NCBI RefSeq assembly: GCF_002741035.1
Contig: NZ_CP016808.1
Coordinates: 2,051,001-2,115,000, forward strand
From: Paenibacillus sp. BIHB 4019
GTDB lineage: Bacteria; Bacillota; Bacilli; Paenibacillales; Paenibacillaceae
Length of the DNA stretch: 64,000 nucleotides
Direction: 5' to 3'
Shown: positions 42,247 to 52,774 of the stretch, one piece after another
Numbering within the stretch: the first letter of the stretch is position 1
Layout of the letters: each line of letters starts with the position of its first letter
Notes under the pieces: generated by a model
The model's input: only the letters and a program-made list of their open reading frames with translations
What the model was told of the DNA's origin: nothing
The model's database searches: none
Position numbers and translations under genes: made by a program

Positions 42247-43647
42247 TTAGTCCTTCTTGCTCTTTTCCTTCTTCGCTTTTGCACGAGTACGAATCTTCTC
42301 GGCATAGCCTTCCTTATTCTCCTGACGGGCGCGCGCAACCGCAAGATCTCCTGCCGGCACATCCTTCGTAATCGTCGAGCCAGCAACGACAAAAGCGCCG
42401 TCGCCAATCTTCACAGGAGCAATCAAATTGACGTTGCTGCCGACAAAAGCGCCATCGCCGATTTCCGTTACCGACTTATTGAAGCCGTCGTAATTGACCG
42501 TAATCGCGCCGCAGCCGATGTTGACGTCTTTACCTACTATCGCATCGCCTACATAGCTCAAATGCGATACCTTGCTGCCGTCGCCAAGCGTAGCATTTTT
42601 CAGCTCGACAAAATCGCCGATTTTGCAGTCTTCGCCCAGCTTGGAGCCAGGACGCAAATTCGCATATGGCCCAACCGAGCTTTTATTGCCGACTTCGGAT
42701 TCGGCGATTACTGAATATTTTACGCTGACGCCGTCTCCAATGACCGAATCCTGAATATCCGCATTAGGCCCAATGATGCAATCCTCGCCAATGACTGTAG
42801 AGCCGCGCAGCACCGTGCCTGGATATATCACTGTATCTGCACCGATTTGCACATCTGCTTCTATATAAGTCGATGCTGTATCTATAATCGTAACACCTTC
42901 AATTAAATGCTTGCGGTTAATACGTGCGCGCATCAAGCCTTCCGCCTCGGCAAGCGCCACGCGGTCATTGATGCCAATCGCTTCCGCTGTATCTTCTGTG
43001 CAATAGCCTTGTACAGATTCGCCTGCTTGGCGGAAAATGCCAATGACATCGGTCAAATAAAATTCGCCTTGTGCATTATTGCTTGTTACCTTGGCAAGCG
43101 CCTCGAACAGCTTGCGGTTATCGAACACATACGTACCCGTGTTGATTTCCTTCGTCGCTGCCTCCTCTGGCGTACAGTCCTTCTGCTCGACGATTCTCTC
43201 TACCTCGCCGCTCTCGCCGCGAATAATCCGGCCATAGCCAGTCGGATCAGCGAAGGAAGCCGTCAGTACCGTTGCTGCCGCTCCGCTCGACTGCTGCAAA
43301 GCCAGCATCGCCTGGATCGTCTCTGCACGCACAAGCGGCGTATCGCCGCAAATAACGATCGTTTTGCCATCTTCCGCGCCAATCAGCGCCTCAGCTTGGC
43401 GTACCGCATGGCCCGTACCGAGCTGCTGCTCCTGCAGCACATATTCCGCCTGCTCGCCCAAATAAGCTTTAACCGTTTCCGCGCCATGGCCGACGATGAC
43501 AACCGTCCGCTCGCTGGCTGCCTGTTTCACCGTGTCCAGCACATGGCCTACCATCGGCTTGCCGCATACGTGGTGGAGCACTTTATATCGTTTGGATTTC
43601 ATCCGCTTGCCTTGACCTGCTGCAAGCACAATCGCCATTACTTTCAA
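42247..43647 (-). CDS. glmU: Bifunctional UDP-N-acetylglucosamine pyrophosphorylase / glucosamine-1-phosphate acetyltransferase
   Basis: 466 residues. Makes UDP-GlcNAc for peptidoglycan. N-terminal uridylyltransferase: VLAAGQGKRMKSKRYKVLHHVCGKPM, ICGDTPL. C-terminal left-handed beta-helix of hexapeptide repeats (IGPNADIQDSVIGDGVSVKYSVI and following) with the acetyltransferase region VSHLSYVGDAIVGKDVNIGCGAITVNYDG. Downstream of spoVG as in Bacillus subtilis. Confidence 0.96.
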   Translation of the reverse strand: MKVMAIVLAAGQGKRMKSKRYKVLHHVCGKPMVGHVLDTVKQAASERTVVIVGHGAETVKAYLGEQAEYVLQEQQLGTGHAVRQAEALIGAEDGKTIVICGDTPLVRAETIQAMLALQQSSGAAATVLTASFADPTGYGRIIRGESGEVERIVEQKDCTPEEAATKEINTGTYVFDNRKLFEALAKVTSNNAQGEFYLTDVIGIFRQAGESVQGYCTEDTAEAIGINDRVALAEAEGLMRARINRKHLIEGVTIIDTASTYIEADVQIGADTVIYPGTVLRGSTVIGEDCIIGPNADIQDSVIGDGVSVKYSVIAESEVGNKSSVGPYANLRPGSKLGEDCKIGDFVELKNATLGDGSKVSHLSYVGDAIVGKDVNIGCGAITVNYDGFNKSVTEIGDGAFVGSNVNLIAPVKIGDGAFVVAGSTITKDVPAGDLAVARARQENKEGYAEKIRTRAKAKKEKSKKD

Positions 43648-43799
43648 TTGCTATTCCTCCCAAATTAAAAGTCCAGCAAGCACAAGCGCCTTCATGCATG
43701 AAAGCGGCTTTTCTCTACCAGGCTCTAAATCTTTGTTGTCCTATTATATATACGGTCTGCCGCATCGATCTATCTACAAGAATATATCCCATCTTGGGC

Positions 43800-43831
43800 A
43801 AAAAGAAAAGGGAGCCCCCTTGGCCCCCTTA
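43800..43831 (-). terminator. Intrinsic terminator after spoVG
   Basis: AAGGGGGCC / GGGCTCCCTT arms with a short loop, followed by TTCTTTTT on the minus strand. Confidence 0.7.
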
Positions 43832-43876
43832 TCCCCTCATGCAGATACTGATTTTTGCCCTCTAACGAAGCTGCTA

Positions 43877-44164
43877 TTAAGCACCCTCTTCAATGGCCAC
43901 TTCTTCTTCCGTTGCAGCGCGCTCGTACTCAGCGAGTACAGCAGCTTGAATTTTCTCCCGAGTGGTCGAAGAAATCGGATGAGCGATATCTCGGAATTCT
44001 CCATCGGGGGTACGCTTGCTCGGCATTGCAACAAACATTCCATTGTTTCCGTCGATCACACGGATATCGTGAACGACGAATTCGTTGTCAATCGTGATGG
44101 AAGCAATAGCCTTCATGCGACCTTCCGAATTGACACGGCGGAGTCTTACATCAGTAATTTGCAC
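43877..44164 (-). CDS. spoVG: Septation/sporulation regulator SpoVG
   Basis: 95 residues. [64 protein letters not shown] is the near-invariant SpoVG sequence; binds nucleic acid and influences septation and sporulation. GTG start with AAAGGTGG upstream. A sigma-H-type promoter precedes it. Confidence 0.97.
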   Translation of the reverse strand: MQITDVRLRRVNSEGRMKAIASITIDNEFVVHDIRVIDGNNGMFVAMPSKRTPDGEFRDIAHPISSTTREKIQAAVLAEYERAATEEEVAIEEGA

Positions 44165-44204
44165 TTGTGTTCACCACCTTTGCCTATCTGGGACTTGGTG
44201 TAAT

Positions 44205-44230
44205 ATTCCACATTTTTGTGCCAATTCCTT
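44205..44230 (-). promoter_or_regulatory. Sigma-H-type promoter of spoVG
   Basis: Minus strand AAGGAATT then 13 bases then GGAAT, matching the spacing of the known Bacillus subtilis spoVG sigma-H promoter (AGGATTT with GGAAT). Confidence 0.6.
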
Positions 44231-44293
44231 CTCCTATTTTGGAAAAAACATGCATATTTTTAAAAAAATTTTCTATTTGAATTTTATCTGACT

Positions 44294-44695
44294 CTATTCG
44301 ACAGGAATCGCTGCAATCACTTCAATTTCGACAAGCACATCCTTCGGAAGCCTTGCCACTTCTACTGCTGAACGTGCTGGTTTGTGGTCGCCAAAGTAAG
44401 AAGCGTACACTTCATTCATCGCCACAAACTGGTTCATGTCCTTCATAAAGACGGTTGCCTTCACTACATTTTGCAGGGTTGCTCCCGCTTCGGCAAGTAC
44501 AGCCTCCAGGTTGCGAAATACTTGGTTCGCCTGCACCGTAATATCGCCCGTCACAAGCTCGCCAGCTGCATTAAGCGGAATTTGTCCCGATGTAAAAAGA
44601 AGTCCTCCAAGCTGAATCGCTTGCGAATAAGGTCCGATAGCGGCTGGAGCCTTATCTGTTGCAATAACCTTCGGTTCTAAATGCTGTGACATCAT
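44294..44695 (-). CDS. ridA: RidA-family reactive intermediate deaminase (YabJ)
   Basis: About 133 residues. Hydrolyses reactive enamine/imine by-products of PLP enzymes. Signature: [51 protein letters not shown], and [23 protein letters not shown] with the conserved arginine and glutamate. Downstream of purR as in Bacillus subtilis and likely co-transcribed. Confidence 0.95.
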   Translation of the reverse strand: MMSQHLEPKVIATDKAPAAIGPYSQAIQLGGLLFTSGQIPLNAAGELVTGDITVQANQVFRNLEAVLAEAGATLQNVVKATVFMKDMNQFVAMNEVYASYFGDHKPARSAVEVARLPKDVLVEIEVIAAIPVE

Positions 44696-44727
44696 TTATT
44701 CCAACCCTTCTTTAGTTATTATCGTTA

Positions 44728-45558
44728 TTACTCCGTGCGAAAATAATTGCCCGGAATGACCGTCGTCTGCTTGGTCTTCAAATCCACGGCCGTCAGCTTG
44801 GCTAACGACACATAATCTTCTAATAAACGTTCCTCGAGCTCCACCTCGCCCGATTCTACAAAGACGCCAACGCCGGCAACGGTCGCCTTGAATTCAAAGA
44901 GCAGATCCATCATCCCTTGAATGGTGCCGCCTGCTTTCATGAAGTCATCAATAATCAGCACGCGGGACTGTTCCTTAAGCGCGCGCCTTGCAAGCGACAT
45001 CGTCTGAATCCGCTTATTCGAACCAGAGACGTAATTGATGCTGACCGCTGAGCCTTCCGTCACCTTATTATCACGGCGTACGATAACGACAGGCAGGTTC
45101 AGGCAAGCAGCTGTCGCATAAGCGAGCGGTATGCCCTTCGTCTCTACCGTCATAATGACATCAATCTTCCTCGCGGCAAAAGCGGTCGCGAACATGCGGC
45201 CAATATCGGCTAGCAGCTCAGGCTGGCCAAGCATGTCCGTCATATACAAATAACCGCCGGGGAGCACCCGTTCTGGCTGCTCCAGCTGACGGCAAATATT
45301 ATTCATAATGCCCAGTGCATCAGAGGCATGCATCTTCGGTGCGAACTTTACGCCGCCTGCGGCGCCCGCAAGGGTGTTAAGCTCACCAATGCCCTCTTCT
45401 TCAAATACTTCTTTAATGATCGCCAGATCCTCGCTAATGGATGATTTGGCTGACTGATAGCGGTCCGCAAAAGCTGTTAGCGAGATTAACGTATGTGGGC
45501 GACTTAGCAGGTATTGCGTCATCTCTACCAGTCTTGCGCTGCGTTTTAACTTTTTCAA
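44728..45558 (-). CDS. purR: Purine operon repressor PurR
   Basis: 276 residues. N-terminal winged helix (RLVEMTQYLLSRPHTLISLTAFADRYQSAKSSISEDLAII) and C-terminal phosphoribosyltransferase-like domain with the PRPP loop in RVLIIDDFMKAGGTIQGM. Represses purine genes unless PRPP is high. Two PurBox-like sequences in inverted orientation directly upstream suggest autoregulation. Confidence 0.95.
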   Translation of the reverse strand: MKKLKRSARLVEMTQYLLSRPHTLISLTAFADRYQSAKSSISEDLAIIKEVFEEEGIGELNTLAGAAGGVKFAPKMHASDALGIMNNICRQLEQPERVLPGGYLYMTDMLGQPELLADIGRMFATAFAARKIDVIMTVETKGIPLAYATAACLNLPVVIVRRDNKVTEGSAVSINYVSGSNKRIQTMSLARRALKEQSRVLIIDDFMKAGGTIQGMMDLLFEFKATVAGVGVFVESGEVELEERLLEDYVSLAKLTAVDLKTKQTTVIPGNYFRTE

Positions 45559-45576
45559 GGAATTCTCCCCCTGCTA

Positions 45577-45622
45577 AAATCCGAATATTATAATGTTAAT
45601 ATAACATTTTTATACGGATTTA
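45577..45622 (-). promoter_or_regulatory. PurBox pair and promoter of purR
   Basis: AAATCCGAATATTA (45577-45590) and, inverted, TAAATCCGTATAAA (45622-45609) resemble the AWWWCCGAACWWT PurBox. A TATAAT lies at 45592-45587 on the minus strand, between the boxes' cores. Confidence 0.55.
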
Positions 45623-45641
45623 ATCAAGGGAAACGTCACTT

Positions 45642-46496
45642 TTATGTTAGCATTCTTACCACGTAAACTTCCTTGCAAAAGCCACGCAGCCCATTATATA
45701 TGCGCGGGAGCTTTCCTTCTTTGGAAACGAGCCCGAATACTGTAGGTCCACTGCCTGACATTAACACGCCATCAGCTCCAAGGCGAATCATGCTCTCCTT
45801 GAGCTGGCGCACCTCCGGGTACAGATCAAGCGTTACCGATTCCAGCACATTGCCTAGTCCCCCGCACACATCGGCGAAGGAGCCGCGCTGAATCGCTGAC
45901 ACCATGTCAGCGGCAGACGGATGCTGGCCGATGCCCGCTACCCGAAACTTGCCGTATACATCTGCGGTGGAAACATTGATTGGCGGCTTCGCAAGGACGA
46001 CCCAGCATTGCGGCGGGCTTTCGATCGGCTCCAGCCGCTCGCCGCGTCCGGTAGCGATGGCAGTACCGCCCGTTACGCAGAACGGGACGTCGGAGCCCAG
46101 CTCCGCTCCGAGCGTGCACAGCTCCTCCTCGGGAATGTTCAGCTCCCACAGCCTGTTCAGCCCTCTAAGGGCGGCAGCAGCGTCGCTGCTGCCGCCGGCA
46201 AGGCCAGCGGCTACCGGAATCTTTTTGTCCAAATGAATATATACACCTTTACGCACATCATAGCGGTCTTTAATAAGACGTGCCGCCTGAAACGCCAGGT
46301 TTTTCTCATCTAAAGGTATGTAGCCGGCCTGGCTCGATATAATAATCGTGTCGCGCGGCAGCTCCTGCATTTCAAGGCGGTCTGCAAGGTCTACCATCGT
46401 CATAATCATCTCGACCTCGTGGAAGCCGTCCTCACGCTTGCGAAGCACATCGAGCAATAAATTGATTTTAGCCGGAGCTTTTTCATAAATTTTCAT
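45642..46496 (-). CDS. ispE: 4-diphosphocytidyl-2-C-methyl-D-erythritol kinase
   Basis: 284 residues. Phosphorylates CDP-methylerythritol in the MEP isoprenoid pathway. GHMP kinase motifs: [14 protein letters not shown], the phosphate loop [21 protein letters not shown], and late [12 protein letters not shown] at 46496 (MKIYEKAP) has GGGAGAG upstream; the frame to 46532 is an overextension. Followed by purR as in Bacillus subtilis. Confidence 0.95.
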   Translation of the reverse strand: MKIYEKAPAKINLLLDVLRKREDGFHEVEMIMTMVDLADRLEMQELPRDTIIISSQAGYIPLDEKNLAFQAARLIKDRYDVRKGVYIHLDKKIPVAAGLAGGSSDAAAALRGLNRLWELNIPEEELCTLGAELGSDVPFCVTGGTAIATGRGERLEPIESPPQCWVVLAKPPINVSTADVYGKFRVAGIGQHPSAADMVSAIQRGSFADVCGGLGNVLESVTLDLYPEVRQLKESMIRLGADGVLMSGSGPTVFGLVSKEGKLPRIYNGLRGFCKEVYVVRMLT

Positions 46497-46556
46497 CCTA
46501 AGCTCTCCCGTTCCTATCATTAACTTATCCAATATTATAGCAAACGGGCAGAAGAA

Positions 46557-46608
46557 AAGCTAAGAGTGCTGCCGCTTATATAAAGAGCGGCGACTCTTAG
46601 CCGATTAT
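46557..46608 (-). terminator. Intrinsic terminator after sspF
   Basis: Arms GCTAAGAGT..GCCGCT / AGCGGC..ACTCTTAGC with TTTTCTTC after it on the minus strand. Confidence 0.8.
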
Positions 46609-46640
46609 TGCTGTTTTTGCCTCGCTTTGCGAGTGGCTGG

Positions 46641-46829
46641 TTAAGGCCGATTGATTCCATTTGCTGCGGCTTGCTCAGCCATTTGGATCGCCCGCTTAAC
46701 CATGTTGCCAGCGTCTTTGGCGCGAATGCCGCCCCAGCCTTCCTTTTGCACCGTATCATAAAAACCTAGATCCTTCGCCAGCTCATACTTTAGCTCCTCG
46801 GACATTACACTGCGTCTTCTGCGGCTCAT
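46641..46829 (-). CDS. sspF: Small acid-soluble spore protein SspF-like
   Basis: 62 residues. Alpha/beta-type spore DNA-binding protein of the SspF branch: [45 protein letters not shown], with the GW(G)[15 protein letters not shown] block. Made in the forespore and coats DNA. Lies between veg and ispE as in Bacillus subtilis. RBS GGGAGG upstream of ATG. Confidence 0.92.
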   Translation of the reverse strand: MSRRRRSVMSEELKYELAKDLGFYDTVQKEGWGGIRAKDAGNMVKRAIQMAEQAAANGINRP

Positions 46830-46938
46830 GCGTGAGATCCTCCCTTGCTGCTGAATTGGTTATGCCCCCTTAGTATGCGACAACCCCGCAGCCCTATACG
46901 CATGAGCTCCCACTGACCGCTTCCAGCTTATAAAATGA

Positions 46939-46976
46939 AAAAAAACGCGAAGAACTGTCGTCTCCGCGTTTAGTAT
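46939..46976 (-). terminator. Intrinsic terminator after veg
   Basis: AAACGCG...CGCGTTT arms with TTTTTTT following on the minus strand. Confidence 0.78.
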
Positions 46977-47003
46977 AGCCTGTCGGCATCTATAGATCTG
47001 ATG

Positions 47004-47273
47004 TTATGTCTGGGTAATTCGGACTTGACCTTCATCATTGCATACGGTCACTTCCACCGACTCCGTCAGTATATCCGCATAACTGTAGGAAACACGCTTG
47101 AATGACTGCGATTCCTGATCCAGTTTAACAATGAAAACAGAAGGGTAGGTTTCTTCCAACACACCGGTGCGCTCAACGGTCTTACGACGACCGCCATTTG
47201 CTCGCAGACGAATCTTGGAGCCCACATGAGCTTCCAAATTGCGTTTTATATCCAGTAGGGCATTTTTTGCCAT
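47004..47273 (-). CDS. veg: Veg family protein
   Basis: 89 residues. [53 protein letters not shown] is diagnostic of Veg, a small highly expressed protein linked to biofilm gene control in Bacillus subtilis. Two consensus promoters precede it. Confidence 0.96.
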   Translation of the reverse strand: MAKNALLDIKRNLEAHVGSKIRLRANGGRRKTVERTGVLEETYPSVFIVKLDQESQSFKRVSYSYADILTESVEVTVCNDEGQVRITQT

Positions 47274-47300
47274 TGTCCACTACCACCTCTTTCCTTGTCC

Positions 47301-47371
47301 ATTATAACAAAATGGAGAGGGGTTGTCAAACGAAGCAAAATATTATATCAGTCAACTTATTTAATTGTCAA
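47301..47371 (-). promoter_or_regulatory. Tandem strong sigma-A promoters of veg
   Basis: P1: TTGACA 47329-47324, 17-base spacer, TATAAT 47306-47301. P2: TTGACA 47371-47366, 18-base spacer, TATAAT 47347-47342. All four hexamers are perfect; a two-promoter layout is also known at veg in Bacillus subtilis. Confidence 0.85.
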
Positions 47372-47476
47372 CGGTGTTTTCATCCATTTTTATCATTCCA
47401 TGAATAATTTATCGAAAAATTATAAAATCAATGAAGCCGAGAACTGTTGCGAGTCTCAACTGCACTCGGCCGTTTG

Positions 47477-48367
47477 TTAAGAAATGCTTTGCAAGGACGA
47501 CTCGGCTGCCTTAATTTTAGGTTTTGGCAAACCAATGCGGTACCTTCCCAGCGTCTCAATGCCGCCTACGCCATCAATGCCGCTGATGGTGCCATGAATG
47601 ACATCAGCCAGGTTAATTGTATCTCGTATGGACGTATAGCTTGCTTTGATCGCAATGTATACCGGGTCTAACGCATGAATCAAAATTCTCCCGGGCGAGC
47701 TTGCGAAGTTCGAGCCGGCTTGCAGCAGCGCCTCAAAATGCGACTGGCACGCTCCCGCAATGACGACAAGGCCGTCGCGGTTCTTCTCATACTCCCGTGC
47801 TACGCGGACCGCATTATAGAAGCTCTGCGAGTTTTTATAGCTGCTTAGGCTGTGCAGATCGGCTTCCAGCCTTGTTTTCAGCACACCGTCATGTCCCGTA
47901 ATGACCACAATGTCCGGCTTCACTTGAGGCAGCAGCCGGTAAAGCAAATCAGCCATCTGTGCTTCATGCGCATGCACGCCATGTGCCGGCACGTTCATCG
48001 TCTGGTACAGCTGCATGCTTTTACGCAAATAATTGCCGTCACCGTCCAAATGCAGCACTTTGCCGGGCACCTCGAAGAAAGGCTGGCTTTGTGGCATCGC
48101 ATGCCGAATATCCGCCTTCACCTGAACGGCCATTTGCTCATGCTGCTGACGTATGCGGCTGAGCGAGTCGTTTACTTTCACTCGAACCAGCTGCGTAGCT
48201 TTTTCTTTTTTTGGATCGCGAACAACCGATAAATCAGGAATCGGTGCATCCGCAAGCAATCGGTAATCCGTGCCTTTCAACAGGGCATGATGCGTTCGAA
48301 CAGCTTCTACGCGGAATAGCACGTCACCGCCATACGATTTGCGGACGACCAGCTCCCCTTGCTCCAT
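47477..48367 (-). CDS. yabG: Sporulation-specific protease YabG
   Basis: 296 residues. Cysteine protease of the mother cell that trims coat proteins. Family segments: ELVVRKSYGGDVLFRVE, VLHLDGDGNYLRKSMQLYQTMNVPAHGVHAHEAQMA, DIVVITGHDGV and VVIAGACQSHFEALLQAGSNFASSPGRILIHALDP, with likely catalytic histidine in HAHE and cysteine in GACQSH. Position between ksgA and veg matches Bacillus subtilis. Confidence 0.93.
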   Translation of the reverse strand: MEQGELVVRKSYGGDVLFRVEAVRTHHALLKGTDYRLLADAPIPDLSVVRDPKKEKATQLVRVKVNDSLSRIRQQHEQMAVQVKADIRHAMPQSQPFFEVPGKVLHLDGDGNYLRKSMQLYQTMNVPAHGVHAHEAQMADLLYRLLPQVKPDIVVITGHDGVLKTRLEADLHSLSSYKNSQSFYNAVRVAREYEKNRDGLVVIAGACQSHFEALLQAGSNFASSPGRILIHALDPVYIAIKASYTSIRDTINLADVIHGTISGIDGVGGIETLGRYRIGLPKPKIKAAESSLQSIS

Positions 48368-48421
48368 AGGTAAATCACCTCTTCGTCTATCCTATGGGCA
48401 TAAGGCGTGTAGTGTGCGCAA

Positions 48422-48463
48422 AAAACAAACGGGCGCCCCGAGGCCATTGCCCGGCGGCGCCCA
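48422..48463 (-). terminator. Intrinsic terminator after ksgA
   Basis: GGGCGCC...GGGCGCCC arms followed by GTTTGTTTTTTG on the minus strand. Confidence 0.7.
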
Positions 48464-48470
48464 TCTTTAT

Positions 48471-49394
<924 letters not shown>

Positions 49395-49943
49395 TCACCC
49401 CTGTTCCTGTTGTTCCATGGCTTGCAGCGCCTTCTCAAACTCTTCGCGCGTAATGCAGAAGCTCGTGCAGCGCTTGTAGAACTGCTTCCCGTTCGCATAG
49501 CCGATCCCCAGCAGCTTACCCATAACCAGCCGCCGCTTTGCCGCTTCTTCATGCACAATTAAGCCAGCTGCCATCAGATCGTCCCATGTAATGGCCCCGA
49601 CGCTCTCAGCCGTTTCTGTACGCACCTCCGAGAGCGCCTGCCTAATCGCATCAGGCGCCGCGTTCTCAATGCCGATATCCCCTTTATAAGAGGCCAGCTC
49701 CTGCGGTAAAAAAGCATGCTTGCAGCCCGGCACGCGCTGAGCGACAATTTTACGAATACGCTCTCCTGCATGATCCGGATCTGTAAATATAATAACGCCA
49801 CGGCGCTCCTGTGCCAGCGCAATGCGCCGCAGCACATCCTCGCCAATGGCCGATCCATTCGTCTCAATCGTATCGGCTTCAACAGCCCGCTTAATCGCTA
49901 CCGTATCCTCTTTGCCTTCTACTACAATCATTTCCTTGATCAC
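49395..49943 (-). CDS. rnmV: Ribonuclease M5
   Basis: 182 residues. Trims 5S rRNA precursor. Toprim domain: EMIVVEGKEDTVAIKRAVEADTIETNG with the catalytic glutamate, and IIFTDPDHAGERIR with the DxD pair. The frame extends to 50000, but the GTG at 49943 with AAAGGA nine bases upstream gives the normal N-terminus. Confidence 0.93.
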   Translation of the reverse strand: MIKEMIVVEGKEDTVAIKRAVEADTIETNGSAIGEDVLRRIALAQERRGVIIFTDPDHAGERIRKIVAQRVPGCKHAFLPQELASYKGDIGIENAAPDAIRQALSEVRTETAESVGAITWDDLMAAGLIVHEEAAKRRLVMGKLLGIGYANGKQFYKRCTSFCITREEFEKALQAMEQQEQG

Positions 49944-50092
49944 ATCGAACAATCCTTTCACAAAGGGAAACTTATCAAGCTCATATTTCATAAATTCCAT
50001 AAAAAATGGGCGATTGCTGCAACAACAACCCGCTCATTTGCGTCTGTTTTATTATAACCCCAATTAGCCATTCAAGCGAATCTGACGCAAAC

Positions 50093-50117
50093 AAAAAGAA
50101 GAGGCAAGGCCTCTTCC
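50093..50117 (-). terminator. Intrinsic terminator after yabE
   Basis: GAAGAGGC / GCCTCTTC arms separated by a very short loop, with TTTTTGTTTG following on the minus strand. Confidence 0.75.
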
Positions 50118-50184
50118 GCATCCAGTCATATTTAGCTTATGATTGCGATAAACTAGAGCACAATCCATAAAGAACTGCTACTAA

Positions 50185-51330
50185 TTAGCTAAGCGATGGC
50201 TTGTTAGGACCAATCACATAAACGGTAAATCCTTTTTTCTTACCAAATTTATTCGCTTGCTTTTCACTGTCAAAATAAACATCGATCTTATTGCCCTTGA
50301 TCGCACTTCCGGTATCTTCAGCACGGCGGAAACCAATGCCCTCGATATACACCCACCAACCGAGTGGAATGATATCCGGGTCAACGGCAATTGTCCGTCC
50401 TTCCGATACTTTAGCGCCAGATGCCGTAATTCCGTAGTCAGGATGTCCTTCGCTCTTGCCCGTAGAAGCTAAGCCAGCTGAATAAGCCGTCAGGGTGACG
50501 TTGCTGAGCACTTTTTTGGATGTGAGCGTTGTGCCGTCTACCGTTACATTGTTGCTGGTTGTCGCTGTCGACAGCACAGTAACTTTAGGCTCCGGCTTTT
50601 TCGTACCGACTGCAACGACCTGATTGACCGCAACCGTTTCGACTACCTTGTCTACCACTTTCTTGGAAACAAGTACACCATCTTCAAACTGCTTCTCAAT
50701 TTTGATCGTTACGACGCCTTCTTTGCCCGTCTGCACAACCTTCTCCTTGCCTACTTCCAGGTTCGGATCTTCCTTCTTCACAATGGTGAACGGCGTTGTG
50801 CTGGACGACTTGCCTAGCTTCGTATCGACGCGAATGACTGTTACGGTCATATCCGCGCTGACGCCCGAGCCAAGCGAAGGTAATACTTTATCATCATCTT
50901 CAACAGGAATATTTAATTTCTTTATCGCTGCCTGCACGGTTTTCTCTGTCGTGTACACCGTTGATGTTTTGCCATCAGCTTTTACAAGTAGCGGTACCGC
51001 ATGCTTAATTTCAAAGCGGTCCCCATCCTTTACTGCCGTATTCAGAGGTACAGACACCTCGTCATGCGGGCCAATTGTAATAGCTTGTTCATCCAGTAGG
51101 CGTTGCAGGACCCATTGTTTCGTTGAAACAACAGTTTCTTGTCCATTCACTACTACGGATACGCTTTTGTCAGCCGATCCGTACAACAACACCAAAAACA
51201 TGAAAGTCATAGCGATTGAGATCGTAGTACTCAAAAGAATCAAACGCAAGTTTTCACGCTTCCATCGCAATGCGAAAGACATGCTGGATGATCGTTTCCC
51301 ATGGGTCTCACTTGCTTGAATAATGCCCAC
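50185..51330 (-). CDS. yabE: YabE-like cell wall hydrolase with DUF348, G5 and 3D domains
   Basis: 381 residues. An N-terminal membrane anchor or signal (LRLILLSTTISIAMTFMFLVLLYG) is followed by repeated ubiquitin-like DUF348 domains (SVVVNGQETVVSTKQWVLQRLLDEQAI; LLVKADGKTSTVYTTEKTVQAAIKKLNI), a G5 domain (PFTIVKKEDPNLEVGKEKVVQTGKEGV) and a C-terminal 3D domain (TAYSAG...GITASGAKVSEGRTIAVDPDIIPLG...AEDTGSAIKGNKIDVYF) with the three aspartates of the family, related to lytic transglycosylase MltA. GTG start behind GGAGG. A c-di-AMP riboswitch precedes it. Confidence 0.9.
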   Translation of the reverse strand: MGIIQASETHGKRSSSMSFALRWKRENLRLILLSTTISIAMTFMFLVLLYGSADKSVSVVVNGQETVVSTKQWVLQRLLDEQAITIGPHDEVSVPLNTAVKDGDRFEIKHAVPLLVKADGKTSTVYTTEKTVQAAIKKLNIPVEDDDKVLPSLGSGVSADMTVTVIRVDTKLGKSSSTTPFTIVKKEDPNLEVGKEKVVQTGKEGVVTIKIEKQFEDGVLVSKKVVDKVVETVAVNQVVAVGTKKPEPKVTVLSTATTSNNVTVDGTTLTSKKVLSNVTLTAYSAGLASTGKSEGHPDYGITASGAKVSEGRTIAVDPDIIPLGWWVYIEGIGFRRAEDTGSAIKGNKIDVYFDSEKQANKFGKKKGFTVYVIGPNKPSLS

Positions 51331-51483
51331 TTCATCGGTCCTCCTTCATAGCCCCGCCGTCGAATTACGCATGATACCATTGACGCGACTATAGTATATT
51401 GGCGTGCTTCTAGCACGCTCCAGTATATTTCCTCTGCAACCTCCTAGATTTACCCTATGACGACGGTTTACCCAATATTCAAA

Positions 51484-51530
51484 AATAAAAAGAAAGCCCG
51501 TCGACAGAGGATCTGTATCGTGGCTTCCCG
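51484..51530 (-). terminator. Riboswitch-linked terminator upstream of yabE
   Basis: AAGCCACG.TACAGA / TCTGT.CG.GGGCTT stem followed by TTCTTTTTATTTTT on the minus strand. It lies between the c-di-AMP aptamer and yabE and is the likely off switch. Confidence 0.75.
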
Positions 51531-51569
51531 GGAACGTCAAAATAGACTATTCAGGAATGGTGGATGCAC

Positions 51570-51778
51570 GAGGTTGATCACTCTCTATAAACGCTTACGA
51601 GGTTAGCTGTCGGGTTCGGGCAAGAGAGCTGCCCTATCGTCGGAAGAATGCTCATGGCAATCCCCGCCAAATTCACCCCTAGAAGAAATTCAATGCGCGT
51701 GCAATGTGATCCGCAAATTCCTCACAGCATCGTGCCTGGTTCCCCCGCTCTCCAAAGTTCGAAGATTAAGCGCAAACT
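51570..51778 (-). ncRNA. Cyclic di-AMP (ydaO/yuaA) riboswitch
   Basis: Minus strand carries the conserved blocks in order: CGCTTAATCTTCGAACTTTG, GCGGGGGAACCA, GGGGTGAATTTGGCGGGG, CTTGCCCGAACCCGACAGC and TAACCTCGTAAGCG. These are the ydaO motif hallmarks. Cyclic di-AMP binding is expected to favour the terminator downstream and reduce yabE expression. Confidence 0.92.
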
Positions 51779-51966
51779 GGAAATCCAATACAAAAATTTA
51801 AAGCTCTGAAATGAATCATACCTTCATCTGAGCCTAATTGTAAAGATCAGATAAAAACCGATTTAAGCGAAATTTTAGGATATTTACGGAAAAGAGAGTC
51901 TATTTCAGCATGAAAAATTAGTTTTATCGCCGGAAAGGTCACTTATTCTCGTTTTTAAAGCCGTTT

Positions 51967-52740
51967 TTACACAATTCCGAAACATTTTTTACCGTTTTCG
52001 GTCGTCAAATTGGCGATTTCGGCTACCGATTTTCCTAATATTTCTGCTGCCGCTTCCGCAACGAGCGATACATAAGACGTCTCATTTCGTTTCCCTCGGA
52101 ATGGATGAGGGGTCAAATATGGGGCATCCGTTTCGATCAAAATTCGGTCACTCGGAACCATCGCAAGCACCTCTTTTGGCACCCTTGCATTTTTGAATGT
52201 AAGCGGTCCCCCGAACGATATATAGAAGTTCATATCGAGGCATTTTTGAGCCGTTTCTGGACTGCCGGAAAAACAATGCATAATGCCTCCGACCTCAGAA
52301 GCATTTTCCTCCTTCAGCAGCTTGACAATATCTTCATGGGCATCGCGGTTATGAATAATAATTGGTTTTTTCAGCTTCTTGGCTAAGCGAATTTGCTCGC
52401 GAAATACGCGGTGCTGGACATCTTTAGGAGACGTATCCCAGTGGTAATCTAGTCCGATTTCCCCAATAGCTACCACTTTAGGATTAGAGCAAAGCTCTTC
52501 AATCCATCCCAGATCCTCCGGCAGCATGTCGATGCTGTCAACGGGGTGCCAGCCAACTGCTGCATAGATAAAATCATATTTTTCTGCCAGCGCAAGTGTT
52601 GTTGGAATCGTTTCCCGATTGAAACCAATATTAACCATTAAATCCACCCCTGCCGCACGCGCTCTTTCGATAACAGCTTCGCGGTCTTCGTCAAAATGCG
52701 GGGAGTCCAAATGTGTGTGCGTGTCGAATAAAGAAATCAT
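51967..52740 (-). CDS. tatD: TatD-family metal-dependent deoxyribonuclease
   Basis: 257 residues. Metal ligands: FDTHTHLDSPHFDED at the N-terminus, GEIGLDYHWDTSP, VIHNRDAHED, MHCFSGSPE and ETDAPYLTPHPFRGKRNE, all typical. ATG at 52740 (MISLFDTHTH) has AAGGAG upstream; the frame runs on to 52848 through the intergenic repeat and should not be counted. Confidence 0.94.
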   Translation of the reverse strand: MISLFDTHTHLDSPHFDEDREAVIERARAAGVDLMVNIGFNRETIPTTLALAEKYDFIYAAVGWHPVDSIDMLPEDLGWIEELCSNPKVVAIGEIGLDYHWDTSPKDVQHRVFREQIRLAKKLKKPIIIHNRDAHEDIVKLLKEENASEVGGIMHCFSGSPETAQKCLDMNFYISFGGPLTFKNARVPKEVLAMVPSDRILIETDAPYLTPHPFRGKRNETSYVSLVAEAAAEILGKSVAEIANLTTENGKKCFGIV

Positions 52741-52774
52741 AATTGAGCAAGCTCCTTCTATATTATAGTCTAAG